A stretch of 64,000 bases of DNA from an uncultured Bacteroidales bacterium (GTDB lineage Bacteria > Bacteroidota > Bacteroidia > Bacteroidales > UBA932), in contig CALUST010000006.1 of NCBI GenBank assembly GCA_944323505.1, forward strand, positions 1 to 64,000, written 5' to 3'. Positions 34,112-43,341 of the stretch are shown here, piece by piece. Each line of letters starts with the position of its first letter. Position 1 is the first letter of the stretch. The notes beneath the pieces were generated by a model. It saw only the letters and a program-made list of their open reading frames with translations. It was not told the DNA's origin and made no database searches. A program made the translations under genes and the position numbers.

Positions 34112-35017
34112 ATGAACGGAACAGATATCAAAGTCAGAATATACAGGTCGCTCATATCGGCTTTCGGCAGCCTTCCGCTAGGATTCCTGTACAAGATCGG
34201 AGATGCGGCATCATGGTTCATGAAGTCGGTCCTGTCCTACAGGAAAGGTGTGATATACACCAATCTCGCCAGGTCGTTCCCCGAGAAGTACTATGACGAG
34301 ATAGACCGGATAGCCAGGCAGTACTATAAGAGGCTTGGGGAAATCGCAGCCGAGACGATATGGTTCGGAGGATGCCACGGCAACGGCGACAAACTGCACA
34401 GGCAGAGAATATACGACTACACCAACCCGGAAGTCCTCCTGGATGCGAACAAGGACAGGGGCGTGTTCTGCATGACATCGCATTGCGGCAACTGGGAACT
34501 GCTCGGAGGGATATATGAGTACTCCTACACTGCCGACCTGCGCAGCCATATCGACATGGACAATTTCTATGTGGCATACAGGGCGATGTACAACAAGGTG
34601 TCAGACAAGGTATTCTACGAAAACCGCAAGGCCCCGCTCCCGGACTACAAGGGACAGGTGGAGGATGTCAAGCTGCTGAGGCACGCGGTGGCACGCAAGA
34701 ATGACAAGCCGATATATGTGATGATAGCGGACCAGTTCCCTTACAAGGCCTGCCACGATGCCGGCATATTTCTGAACCAGAAGACTGTCGGTATGCTCGG
34801 AGGCTTCGCCCTGGCGGCAAAACTGGGGTTCGCAGTGCTGTACATGAGGCAGGAACGGCTCGAAAGAGGGCATTACCGGCTCACCTATGATGTCATCACT
34901 GAAAATGCCTCAGGACAAGATCCCGAGGAACTTATGAAAAAATATTTCAGGATGCTGGAAGCCGACATCAGGAAAGATCCCGCCAACTGGCTGTGGAGTC
35001 ACAAGAGATGGCACTGA
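34112..35017 (+). CDS. Lysophospholipid/lipid A acyltransferase, LpxL/HtrB family
   Basis: A 301-residue membrane-associated acyltransferase. The N-terminus has a hydrophobic segment (LISAFGSLPLGFLYKIGDAA). The catalytic HX4E box is TSHCGNWELLGG near residue 130. VMIADQFPYKACHDAGIFLNQK near 205 and a final NWLWSHKRWH box are diagnostic for LpxL/HtrB. These enzymes add secondary acyl chains to Kdo-lipid A or make acylated lipids such as those in ornithine-lipid pathways. Placement next to glycan genes and an MsbA-type exporter supports a role in lipid A or glycolipid assembly at the inner membrane. It has its own promoter; a second promoter-like site precedes the ABC gene. Confidence 0.9.
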   Translation: MNGTDIKVRIYRSLISAFGSLPLGFLYKIGDAASWFMKSVLSYRKGVIYTNLARSFPEKYYDEIDRIARQYYKRLGEIAAETIWFGGCHGNGDKLHRQRIYDYTNPEVLLDANKDRGVFCMTSHCGNWELLGGIYEYSYTADLRSHIDMDNFYVAYRAMYNKVSDKVFYENRKAPLPDYKGQVEDVKLLRHAVARKNDKPIYVMIADQFPYKACHDAGIFLNQKTVGMLGGFALAAKLGFAVLYMRQERLERGHYRLTYDVITENASGQDPEELMKKYFRMLEADIRKDPANWLWSHKRWH

Positions 35018-35042
35018 CATGGGATATTTACACAAAATCGGT

Positions 35043-35050
35043 TATATTTG
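35043..35050 (+). promoter_or_regulatory. -7 element before the MsbA-type gene
   Basis: TATATTTG fits TAnnTTTG, 27 bases before the ATG at 35078. The in-frame TTG at 35048 would lie inside this element, which argues for the ATG. No clear -33 box is visible. Confidence 0.4.
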
Positions 35051-35077
35051 CAGATTGTTTACCATTACGCATTTGAG

Positions 35078-36910
35078 ATGAAAGAATTCTGGCAAATGAT
35101 GAAGCGCTTTGTCGCTCCTTACAATAAATATCTTGTCGGCGCCGTGCTGCTGAACATGTTCTCGGCGATCTTCAACATATTCTCATTCTCCCTTATCATA
35201 CCTATCCTTCAGATCCTCTTCAAGATCAACGACAAGGTGTATGAATTCATACCGTGGGATGCGGCAGCCGACATGAAAGACAAGTTGACGAACAACCTCT
35301 ATTTCTATGTCACCCAACTGATTGATATGCATGGAGGATCCGTGACACTGCTTGTCCTCGGGCTTTTCCTGGGTGTCATGACGGCATTGAAGACATCGTG
35401 CTATTTCGGCTCGTCCGCCATCATGGTGCCTCTCAGGACAGGGGTCGTCAGAGACATCAGGGTGACTGTGTACAACAAGATGATGCGGCTCCCTCTCGGG
35501 TTCTTCTCGCAGGAAAGGAAAGGCGACATCATCGCAAGGATGAGCGGGGACGTGGGAGAGATAGAGTATTCCATCACAAGTTCCCTGGATATGCTCATCA
35601 AGAATCCGATTCTCATACTGTTCTATTTCACGACCCTCATCGTCACCAGCTGGCAGCTGACGCTCTTCACTCTGCTGGTGGTGCCTGCAATGGCATGGGG
35701 AATGAGTGCGATAGGCAAGAAGCTCAAGAAGCAGTCACTTGAGGCACAGGGGAAGTGGAGCGACACCATGTCCCAGTTGGAAGAGACGCTCGGAGGACTG
35801 AGAATCATAAAAGCCTTCATCGCAGAGGACAGGATGGTGGACAGGTTCACCAAGGTGAGCAATGAGCTGAGGACAGCGACAAGCAAGGTGGCTATACGCC
35901 AGTCCCTCGCCCACCCTGTCAGCGAATTCCTCGGCACCGTAATGATAATGATAGTGCTGTGGTTCGGCGGCACACTGATACTCAGCGACAAGGCTCCTAT
36001 CGATGCCCCTACGTTCATATTCTACATGGTGATTCTCTATAGCGTGCTCAATCCGCTGAAGGAGTTCGCCCGCGCAGGCTACAACATACCTAAGGGACTC
36101 GCCTCGATGGAACGTGTGGACAAGATACTGAAGGCCGAGAACAATATCAAGGAGAAGGAAAATCCTCTCGACCTGGACGGGTTTGAAGACAGGATTGAAT
36201 TCAATAATGTATGCTTCAGATATGAAGACGGGAAAGAAGTCCTCAAGAACATCAGCATCTCCATCCCGAAAGGCAAGACAATAGCCCTGGTGGGACAGTC
36301 CGGCTCCGGGAAATCCACCCTTGTCGACCTGATCCCGAGATACCACGACGTGACTTCCGGCTCCATAACGATAGACGGCAAGGACATAAGGGATGTGAGA
36401 GTGAAAGACCTCAGAAGCCTGATAGGCAACGTAAACCAGGAGGCCATCCTGTTCAATGACACCATATTCAACAACATCGCCTTCGGAGTGGAGGGGGCGA
36501 CAATGGAGCAGGTGGTGGCCGCAGCCAAGATAGCCAATGCCCATGACTTCATCATGGAGAAGGAGGACGGCTATGACACCAACATCGGAGACCGGGGCAG
36601 CAAGCTGTCGGGAGGACAGAGGCAGAGGATAAGCATCGCAAGGGCCATCCTGAAGAACCCGCCGATACTCATCCTCGACGAGGCGACCTCCGCCCTTGAT
36701 ACCGAATCCGAGAGAATAGTCCAGGAGGCCCTCGACAGGCTGATGACCTCCCGCACTACAATCGCCATAGCCCACAGGCTGTCCACCATCAAGAATGCAG
36801 ACGAGATATGCGTGATGCATGAAGGGGAAATCGTTGAGAGAGGCAGGCACGAGGAACTCATCGCGCTCGACGGCTATTACAAGAAACTCAATGACATGCA
36901 GACTCTTTAG
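35078..36910 (+). CDS. MsbA-type ABC exporter, fused membrane and ATPase domains
   Basis: A 610-residue half-transporter. Residues 1-330 form an ABC exporter membrane domain with about six spanning segments, for example YLVGAVLLNMFSAIFNIFSF and a pair around 155-195. The nucleotide-binding domain has Walker A GQSGSGKSTLVDLIPRY, the Q-loop NQEAILFNDTIFNN, the signature LSGGQRQRISIARAIL, Walker B ILILDEATSALD and the H-loop AHRLSTI. All catalytic residues are present, so a homodimer would be active. The closest functional model is MsbA, which flips lipid A core across the inner membrane, but other lipids or peptides are possible. It lies 61 bases after the acyltransferase gene. Confidence 0.92.
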   Translation: MKEFWQMMKRFVAPYNKYLVGAVLLNMFSAIFNIFSFSLIIPILQILFKINDKVYEFIPWDAAADMKDKLTNNLYFYVTQLIDMHGGSVTLLVLGLFLGVMTALKTSCYFGSSAIMVPLRTGVVRDIRVTVYNKMMRLPLGFFSQERKGDIIARMSGDVGEIEYSITSSLDMLIKNPILILFYFTTLIVTSWQLTLFTLLVVPAMAWGMSAIGKKLKKQSLEAQGKWSDTMSQLEETLGGLRIIKAFIAEDRMVDRFTKVSNELRTATSKVAIRQSLAHPVSEFLGTVMIMIVLWFGGTLILSDKAPIDAPTFIFYMVILYSVLNPLKEFARAGYNIPKGLASMERVDKILKAENNIKEKENPLDLDGFEDRIEFNNVCFRYEDGKEVLKNISISIPKGKTIALVGQSGSGKSTLVDLIPRYHDVTSGSITIDGKDIRDVRVKDLRSLIGNVNQEAILFNDTIFNNIAFGVEGATMEQVVAAAKIANAHDFIMEKEDGYDTNIGDRGSKLSGGQRQRISIARAILKNPPILILDEATSALDTESERIVQEALDRLMTSRTTIAIAHRLSTIKNADEICVMHEGEIVERGRHEELIALDGYYKKLNDMQTL

Positions 36911-36912
36911 AA

Positions 36913-37311
36913 ATGGGAAAGTCCACAATATATCTGTCAAGGTTTCTGATGCTGGTATACGCGGTCGCCATCTGTGTCCTGTGTTTTGCACATGTCAGCC
37001 CGATATTCGACCTCAACGGCATCTGGCTCGGCATACCGAAGGACAAGATACTGCATTTCATCATGTTCCTGCCCTTGCCCATACTGGCCTACATGTCATT
37101 CCACAGAAGCACCGGCAAGCCGTCAAGACTGATCATATTCCTGCTCATCACCCTGATTGCAGGTACGGTTGCGGGAGGCGCCATCGAACTTCTCCAGCAG
37201 TTTACCGGCTACCGCAGCTGTGACATACTGGATTTCAGGGCAGACTGCCTGGGCCTGTTCACAAGTACGGTCCTGGTACTGTGCTACGGGGCAATCTCAA
37301 AAAAATGGTGA
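36913..37311 (+). CDS. VanZ-family small membrane protein
   Basis: A 132-residue protein with four predicted membrane spans (about residues 7-27, 45-62, 70-92 and 108-127). The VanZ pattern includes DKILHFIMFLPLPILAY and the re-entrant AGGAIELLQQFTGYRSCDILDF, where the E-x-x-Q and R-x-x-D-x-x-D spacing is conserved. VanZ proteins confer some teicoplanin resistance in enterococci; in most bacteria the function is unknown and may concern envelope lipids. It starts two bases after the ABC gene and ends seven before the amidase gene, so it belongs to the same transcription unit. Confidence 0.85.
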   Translation: MGKSTIYLSRFLMLVYAVAICVLCFAHVSPIFDLNGIWLGIPKDKILHFIMFLPLPILAYMSFHRSTGKPSRLIIFLLITLIAGTVAGGAIELLQQFTGYRSCDILDFRADCLGLFTSTVLVLCYGAISKKW

Positions 37312-37318
37312 GCCTGTC

Positions 37319-40300
37319 ATGAAAAGATACATTATCCCTGTCTGCATTATCCTCAGTGCGTTTGCATCTGTGCTCATGCCGTCCGGCAGGGCCATGGCGG
37401 ACACAAGGGAAAGCAAGATTGTGACGGATTTCGAGCCGGTATGTGACACTCTGGACTCACTGATACGCGCGCGGACATCGGTAGATTGCGAACTGGAACT
37501 CTACGCTGTGATGAAGCGCGGCAACTCGCTTGATTTCTACTTCACCGTGAGCCTCGGGGACTGGCCATGGACATCCGCCGATGCCAGATGGTTCCGGTCG
37601 GAACTGAAAAGACATTTCCCTGCAGAATACAGAGACCGCTCAGTCGGCAGCATATACAGCAACAAGATAAAATTCGAGAGACTCATCACTCCCGCACTGG
37701 GATATGACGGGAAGTATTCCCCGTCTGAATACACCAGGCCATCACACCGGGCAACGGATGCCCCACTGGTGGAGAATCTGCAGAAGCCGGCGTTCAAGGA
37801 CGGGCTGGACAACAGGCACATCGCCCTGTGGCAAAGTCACGGGAGATACTTCGAGCAGTCGATGGACAGGTGGGAATGGCAGAGGCCATGCCTGTTCCAG
37901 ACCGCAGAGGACATCTTCACCCAGGGGTTCGTCCTCCCCTACTTGGTGCCTATGCTGGAAAATGCCGGAGCGACAGTAATCCTGCCACGGGAACGGGACA
38001 CCAACACGGACGAGATAATAATAGACAATGACTCTACATTCGTGCGGACACCGGGAAGACCGACGAGAAGATGCGGCATCTACTCGGAGACAGGGGCATG
38101 GGAAGATGCCGGGACAGGCTTTGCCGATACGCTCGAAGTCTACTGCGGGCTTGAGAATCCTTTTGAGGCGGGTACTGCAAGAATGGTCTCCTGCATCCAG
38201 TCACGGAGACACTCCAATGCTGCAGAGGCAATCTGGACTCCTGAGATAAAGGAAAAGGGGGAATATGCCGTCTACGTATCATACAAGAGCCTTCCGAACA
38301 GCACAAATGCGGCAAGATACACCGTAAGGCATCTCGGAGGAGAAAGCCGGTTCATAGTCAACCAGAGAATCGGTGGCGGGACATGGGTGTATCTGGGGAC
38401 ATTCTGTTTCGGGAAAGGGACTGACGGATGTGTGATACTCGACAATGTTGTTCCTGACGGCAAAAAATTCTCAGCCGGAAGCGTGGTCACTGCAGATGCA
38501 GTCAAGATCGGAGGGGGCATGGGAAACATCGCACGACGGCCGTATGACGACTCCACTGCCGTCGCTGAAATCTCGGGGCTCCCGAGGTTCGTCGAAGGTG
38601 CCAGGTATTGGATGCAGTGGGCCGGTACGGACACTTCCGCATACAGCCAGAACGGGCAGAAGAACGACTATATGGACGACTTCATGTCCAGAGGGGCATG
38701 GGTCAGCTGGCTCAGCGGAGGCTCACAGGTCAATCCCGACGAAGAGGGCAAGGGCATACCGCTGGATCTGTCTTTCGGATTCCATTCTGATGCCGGCATC
38801 ACACCCAATGACTCGACAGTCGGGACACTTGCCATCTACACCCTCAAATGCGACAACAGTACAAGACTTCCTGACGGGGAGAACAGGATGACCTGCAGGG
38901 AGTATGCCTATCTTGTCCAAAGCCAGATAGTCAGAGACCTCCGCGCCCAGTATGACACCATCTGGAACAGACGCTGCCTGTGGGACCGTTCATACAGCGA
39001 GTCCAGGACACCTCCTGTACCGGCAATGCTGCTGGAACTTCTTTCACATCAGAACTTTGCAGACATGAGATACGGGCTTGATCCTTCATTCAGGTTCACC
39101 GTCAGCCGGTCTGTATACAAGGGAATACTGAAATATCTTGCAAACAGGTACAGAAAAGACTATGTCGTCCAGCCGCTGCCTGTCAATTCGTTCGCTGCGG
39201 TATTCAAGGACAGCGGCTCCCCAGGGACTGTAGGGCTCAGATGGAAAGCCACTGCCGACACTCTTGAGCCTACTGCCGTACCTGACCGCTTCATACTGTA
39301 CACCAGAAAGGATGACGGGGCGTTCGACAACGGGACAGTCCTCAAAACCGCAAGGGGCAAGGACGGATACTACAGGCATGATGTCATGATAGACAAGGGG
39401 CACATATACAGTTTCAAGGTGACTGCATGCAACTCCGGTGGCGAAAGCCTCCCGTCCGAGATTCTCAGTGCCGGAATACCTGCAGAGCCCGTATCAGACA
39501 GACCTGTACTGATTGTAAACAATTTCTACCGTGTGGCTGCACCTGCATCATTCGACACACCCCGCTATGCCGGATTTGACAACAGGATAGACAGCGGTGT
39601 GCCATATATCAGCGACATCACATTCGCCGGTGAGATGTACCAGTACAGGAGGGATATGCCGTGGACTGACGATGACAATCCGGGATTCGGGGCGAGTGAC
39701 GGCGACTATGCAGGAAAGGTCATCGCCGGGAACACATTTGACTATCCGTATGTCCATGGACTCGCAATAATGCAGGCCGGCTACCCGTTCTGTTCAACAG
39801 GTGCCGCCGTATTCGTATCCGACTCCACAGTCAGGAGGGCATTCGGAAGCATGGATCTCATCTGCGGGAAACAGGTCAATACAAAAATCGGCAACGGCTC
39901 ATATCCTGACAGATACAGGATATTCACCCCGATGCTGCAGGATGCGATAAGGGATTTCTGCTCACATGGCGGCAACATACTCGCCTCCGGGGCATATATC
40001 GGCACTGATATATGGGACAGGGTCTATGAGACAGGATGCGACAGCACATACAGGGCTGAGAGCATCAGATTTGCAGAAGATGTGCTCGGCTACAGATGGA
40101 TCACCTGCTTCGGCAGCAAGACAGGAGAGGTACGCTGTCCCGGCACGCCCTCATGGGCTAAGGTAGAATCATTTTCGTACAACAACAGTTACAGCGACAG
40201 GTACTATAGGGTGGAGAACCCGGACGGGATTGCCCCGTCAAAGCCTGCCGGTGACGCGGATACCGCAGGGACATTCCTGAAATATGCAGACTCCGGCATA

Positions 40301-40429
40301 TCCGCAGGTATCTATTATGATTCAGGCGACTACAAGACAGTGATAATAGGTTTCCCCCTCGAAACAGTCACAGACAAGGATGCCTTTGGCTCCATAATAA
40401 GTCAGACCCTGAATTTTTTTGAGAAATGA
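37319..40429 (+). CDS. Large secreted N-acetylmuramoyl-L-alanine amidase-like protein with golvesin-type insert, Fn3 and C-terminal glutaminase-like domain
   Basis: A 1,036-residue exported protein with a signal peptide (about 1-27, SGRAMA). An amidase_3-like zinc domain appears split. His174 (WQSHGRYFEQ) and Glu197 (TAEDIF) lie before residue 240, His489 (LSFGFHSDAG) and Glu573 (PAMLLELLSHQNFAD) lie after 440. The block between them (about 250-398) resembles the golvesin C-terminal-like domain of proteins often labelled xanthan lyase: GAWEDAGTGFADTLEVY, EAIWTPEIKEKGEYAVYVSY, GGGTWVYLGTF. A fibronectin type III domain covers about 635-720. The last 300 residues (RPVLIVNNFYRVAAP onwards) resemble a class-I-glutamine-amidotransferase-like fold. 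It probably acts on peptidoglycan or surface glycan outside the cytoplasm. The ATG at 37319 gives a proper signal peptide; earlier in-frame codons lie inside vanZ. Confidence 0.82.
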   Translation: MKRYIIPVCIILSAFASVLMPSGRAMADTRESKIVTDFEPVCDTLDSLIRARTSVDCELELYAVMKRGNSLDFYFTVSLGDWPWTSADARWFRSELKRHFPAEYRDRSVGSIYSNKIKFERLITPALGYDGKYSPSEYTRPSHRATDAPLVENLQKPAFKDGLDNRHIALWQSHGRYFEQSMDRWEWQRPCLFQTAEDIFTQGFVLPYLVPMLENAGATVILPRERDTNTDEIIIDNDSTFVRTPGRPTRRCGIYSETGAWEDAGTGFADTLEVYCGLENPFEAGTARMVSCIQSRRHSNAAEAIWTPEIKEKGEYAVYVSYKSLPNSTNAARYTVRHLGGESRFIVNQRIGGGTWVYLGTFCFGKGTDGCVILDNVVPDGKKFSAGSVVTADAVKIGGGMGNIARRPYDDSTAVAEISGLPRFVEGARYWMQWAGTDTSAYSQNGQKNDYMDDFMSRGAWVSWLSGGSQVNPDEEGKGIPLDLSFGFHSDAGITPNDSTVGTLAIYTLKCDNSTRLPDGENRMTCREYAYLVQSQIVRDLRAQYDTIWNRRCLWDRSYSESRTPPVPAMLLELLSHQNFADMRYGLDPSFRFTVSRSVYKGILKYLANRYRKDYVVQPLPVNSFAAVFKDSGSPGTVGLRWKATADTLEPTAVPDRFILYTRKDDGAFDNGTVLKTARGKDGYYRHDVMIDKGHIYSFKVTACNSGGESLPSEILSAGIPAEPVSDRPVLIVNNFYRVAAPASFDTPRYAGFDNRIDSGVPYISDITFAGEMYQYRRDMPWTDDDNPGFGASDGDYAGKVIAGNTFDYPYVHGLAIMQAGYPFCSTGAAVFVSDSTVRRAFGSMDLICGKQVNTKIGNGSYPDRYRIFTPMLQDAIRDFCSHGGNILASGAYIGTDIWDRVYETGCDSTYRAESIRFAEDVLGYRWITCFGSKTGEVRCPGTPSWAKVESFSYNNSYSDRYYRVENPDGIAPSKPAGDADTAGTFLKYADSGISAGIYYDSGDYKTVIIGFPLETVTDKDAFGSIISQTLNFFEK

Positions 40430-41754
40430 CCGCCTGTGAGACTGAAATCATCTCTCTCATCAGAAGAGAAGTAAAGCCGGCTTTGGGATGTACGGAGCCG
40501 ATAGCCGTGGCGTTATCCGTCGCCAAGGCCGTGGAAATCATCGAAGAAAGATGCCCTGAATGCAAAAAGGATGACTGGAGGCTCTCGACAGATTTCAGGA
40601 TAAATGTGGAAGTGAGCGGAAACATCCTGAAGAACGGGATGGGCGTCGGCATACCGGGGACCGGCATGATAGGGCTTTATATTGCAGCCGCACTCGGTGC
40701 CGTGTGCGGCAAGTCGGCTTACGGGCTTGAGGTCCTGCACGACCTCGGCGACAGCCCGATAAGAAGAGCCAAGGAACTTGTCACGGAAAAGAGAGTGGCT
40801 GTCTCTATCGCAGACACCTCGCATAAACTGTATGTAAAGGCCACAGTATCTACGGAAGACGGGCACAAGTCATCTGCCGTCATAGAAGATGACCATGACA
40901 ACATAGTGGAGACATGGTTCGACGGGAACATTCTCAAGTCTTCGGAGAGCCGGGAATTCAATGCCGATGCTCCGGAAGATGGCATCACAGGAGCCGATGT
41001 CACTGTTGACGAGATAGTCAGATTCGCATCCTCAGTCCCGTTCGATGACATCAGATTCATCCTCGAATCAAGGGATCTCAATCTCGCCCTCGCCAATGAG
41101 GGACTTGCCGGAGATTACGGGCTGAAAGTGGGAAAGACCATACTCAACAGCCGGTACAATGAGGTGTTCGGGACGGATTTCATGAGTTATGCCATGGCTC
41201 TGACCGCATCGGCATCAGATGCGAGAATGGCAGGATGTACACTCCCGGCAATGAGCAATTCCGGAAGCGGCAACCAGGGAATCACTGTCACAATGCCCGT
41301 CATAGCTTATGCGCTAAAATACGTGACCGATGAAGAGCATCTGGCGAGAGCCCTCGTACTGAGCCACCTTGTCGCCATTCACATCAAGGGCTATCTCGGC
41401 AAGCTTTCCGCCCTCTGCGGCTGCGTGATAGCATCCACAGGGGCATCTTGCGGCATCGTATATCTCCGCGGCGGAGACTACGGGCAGATATGTGCTGCCA
41501 TCAAGAACATGATCGGCAACATCACTGGCATGGTATGCGACGGGGCGAAGGTCGGATGCGCCATGAAGGTCGCCTCCGGAGTGTCAAGCGCAATCCAGTC
41601 CGCCGTCCTGGCAATGGAAGGCACCTGCATCTCGGAGCAGGACGGCATCATAGAAAAGGATATAGAGAAGACCATCAGGAATCTCGGTCAGATAGGCTCC
41701 GTAGGGATGCAGAACACCGACAATATGATTCTTGACATAATGGTATGCAAATAA
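40426..41754 (+). CDS. L-cysteine desulfidase / UPF0597 (serine dehydratase alpha-like) family protein
   Basis: A 442-residue cytoplasmic protein. The N-terminus holds PALGCTEPIAVALSVAKA with the cluster cysteine Cys23. Further cysteines lie in LSALCGCVIASTGASCGIVYL near residue 330 and VCDGAKVGCAMKVASGV near 370, suited to a [4Fe-4S] centre. CdsB/CyuA enzymes of this family break L-cysteine into pyruvate, ammonia and sulfide without PLP; other members resemble L-serine dehydratase. The ATG overlaps the amidase stop by four bases. The next gene, nine bases on, encodes a small cysteine-rich putative redox protein. Confidence 0.9.
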   Translation: MTACETEIISLIRREVKPALGCTEPIAVALSVAKAVEIIEERCPECKKDDWRLSTDFRINVEVSGNILKNGMGVGIPGTGMIGLYIAAALGAVCGKSAYGLEVLHDLGDSPIRRAKELVTEKRVAVSIADTSHKLYVKATVSTEDGHKSSAVIEDDHDNIVETWFDGNILKSSESREFNADAPEDGITGADVTVDEIVRFASSVPFDDIRFILESRDLNLALANEGLAGDYGLKVGKTILNSRYNEVFGTDFMSYAMALTASASDARMAGCTLPAMSNSGSGNQGITVTMPVIAYALKYVTDEEHLARALVLSHLVAIHIKGYLGKLSALCGCVIASTGASCGIVYLRGGDYGQICAAIKNMIGNITGMVCDGAKVGCAMKVASGVSSAIQSAVLAMEGTCISEQDGIIEKDIEKTIRNLGQIGSVGMQNTDNMILDIMVCK

Positions 41755-41763
41755 GGAGATGAT

Positions 41764-42276
41764 ATGGAGAATCCCGAGATAAGAATCAGCCCCGGCTTCG
41801 ACATAGAAGAGAGAGTCCGGATGGCCAGGGACAATTTCAAGGTACACGGCTACAACTGCTGCCAGTCAGTATTGCTGGCGTATGCCGATGTGATAGGTCT
41901 GGAGCCGCAGACAGCCGCGGTGATGGCATCCGCATTCGGAGGAGGCATGGGAAGACTGCGCGAGGTATGCGGCTCAGTGACAGCGATGTTCATGCTCACA
42001 GGCTTCATCTCACCGGCCGCCGACCCTTCGATAAAGACGGACAGGACAGCCAACTATGCACTGGTACAGGATGTCGCTGCAGCATTCAGGGAGAAGAACG
42101 GCTCCATCGTATGCCGGGAACTCCTCGGACTGAAGCCAAAGAACGCAGTCGAATCTCCCGAGCCGTCAGACAGGACTCCTGAATATTACAGGAAGCGTCC
42201 TTGCGAGGATCTGATAGCCTGTTCAGCAAGGATAATCGGGGAAAGGCTCCTGGCCGCTGCCGGGAGGCAGGAATAG
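41764..42276 (+). CDS. C_GCAxxG_C_C family putative redox protein
   Basis: A 170-residue protein with GYNCCQSVLLAYADVIGL near residue 29 and FGGGMGRLREVCGSVTAMFML near 60. Two further cysteines follow in IVCRELLG and RPCEDLIACSARI. The spacing is that of PF09719, named for C-GCAxxG-C-C. The central motif reads CGSVTA here, so the alanine and final glycine are changed. The family's reaction is unknown; some members sit beside dehydrogenases or heavy-metal genes. A strong Shine-Dalgarno-like AAGGAG lies six bases before the ATG, unusual in this phylum. Pairing with the desulfidase-like gene suggests a link to cysteine, sulfide or iron-sulfur chemistry. Confidence 0.85.
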   Translation: MENPEIRISPGFDIEERVRMARDNFKVHGYNCCQSVLLAYADVIGLEPQTAAVMASAFGGGMGRLREVCGSVTAMFMLTGFISPAADPSIKTDRTANYALVQDVAAAFREKNGSIVCRELLGLKPKNAVESPEPSDRTPEYYRKRPCEDLIACSARIIGERLLAAAGRQE

Positions 42277-42279
42277 CTG

Positions 42280-43335
42280 TCAGGAATTCTCTCTCTGCCT
42301 TGCGGTCAGAGCCCGCTGGAACTCCCTCGCATTGCGCATGTGATCACCGTATGTGACCGCGAACCTGTGTGTCCCGTCAAAGTCAGGACTTGCGCAGAAA
42401 TAGATGTAGCCATGGGTATCAGGCCTGAGGACGGCATCGATACATGCCTTTGGCGGCACATTTATAGGGGCAGGAGGAAGTCCTGCATATTTGTAGGTAT
42501 TATAAGGAGAGTCCACCCTCAGGTGTTTCTTGAGTATCCTGTCCAGAGTATAGTCATAACAGAATGCAATGGTAGGATCCGCCTGGAGTCTCATGCCCTT
42601 GCGAAGACGGTTGAGATAGACGCCGGCAATCACAGGATATTCCACGGACTGCAGAGTCTCCCCGTTCACGATTGAGGCAAGTATGGACACCTCCATACGT
42701 GAAAGCCCTCTCTTCTCGGCCAGGGACAGTCTCTCCGGAGTCCAGAAGCGGTCATATTCTTTCTTGAACCTGTCAAAGATATCCTTGACCGAAGCAGTCC
42801 AGTACATCTCATAAGTATCAGGCAGGAATAATGCGAACACATTCTCGGGAGTGAACCCGTAGACGGAAAGGAACTCCTCGTCATCAAGGGCATCCGCGAC
42901 CTCGGCGGAATCCACCATCATCTGCCTGTCGATGACGGCGGCCAGTTTGCCTTTGGACCTGATTGTGCCTGAGAGTGTAAGATTCTGGGGAGTCTGCCAC
43001 CCGTTGCACACAAGTCTTATGGCATACACGGCAGAAAACGACGGCTCTATGACATATCTTCCCGGCTTGGCCCTCGATTCAAGCCTCTCCTTGGCTGCAC
43101 ACCGCTCCAGGCTTCCGTACCGCAATGCCCCCGCTCCAGTGTCCAAAGAGTCAAGTATGGACTCCGCAGACATTCCGGGATATACATAAAGGACGTATTT
43201 CTCCGAGAAATTGCTCATCTTGTTGTCTGCAAAATAACGTCCCACAAAAAACACGACAGCGACAAGTACAGCCGCTATCAGCACATCAACCGTATAGGAT
43301 CTTCTGTCCGTCCTCTTATTTCCCGTCTTTTTCAT
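42280..43335 (-). CDS. mltG: Endolytic murein transglycosylase MltG
   Basis: A 351-residue inner-membrane lytic transglycosylase that cuts nascent glycan strands and so sets their length. The N-terminus has a cytoplasmic basic stretch and one membrane span (about 16-35, VDVLIAAVLVAVVFFVGRYF). A LysM-like region follows. The YceG core has VSILASIVNGETLQSVEYPVIAGVYLNRL, with the catalytic glutamate in NGET, then RLQADPTIAFCYD and SPYNTYKYAGLPPAPINVP. The gene lies six bases after the GH73-LysM hydrolase gene and is the last of the rpsA operon. It converges with the C_GCAxxG_C_C gene, three bases away. Confidence 0.95.
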   Translation of the reverse strand: MKKTGNKRTDRRSYTVDVLIAAVLVAVVFFVGRYFADNKMSNFSEKYVLYVYPGMSAESILDSLDTGAGALRYGSLERCAAKERLESRAKPGRYVIEPSFSAVYAIRLVCNGWQTPQNLTLSGTIRSKGKLAAVIDRQMMVDSAEVADALDDEEFLSVYGFTPENVFALFLPDTYEMYWTASVKDIFDRFKKEYDRFWTPERLSLAEKRGLSRMEVSILASIVNGETLQSVEYPVIAGVYLNRLRKGMRLQADPTIAFCYDYTLDRILKKHLRVDSPYNTYKYAGLPPAPINVPPKACIDAVLRPDTHGYIYFCASPDFDGTHRFAVTYGDHMRNAREFQRALTARQRENS

Positions 43336-43341
43336 CTGTCA

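Noticed and set aside
35735-36991. Long minus-strand open frame (418 codons) opposite the ABC exporter
   Set aside because: It mirrors the third-codon-position pattern of the real gene and has no recognisable domain.
37157-37318. In-frame upstream extension of the amidase-like gene
   Set aside because: It lies inside vanZ in another frame and would bury the signal peptide.
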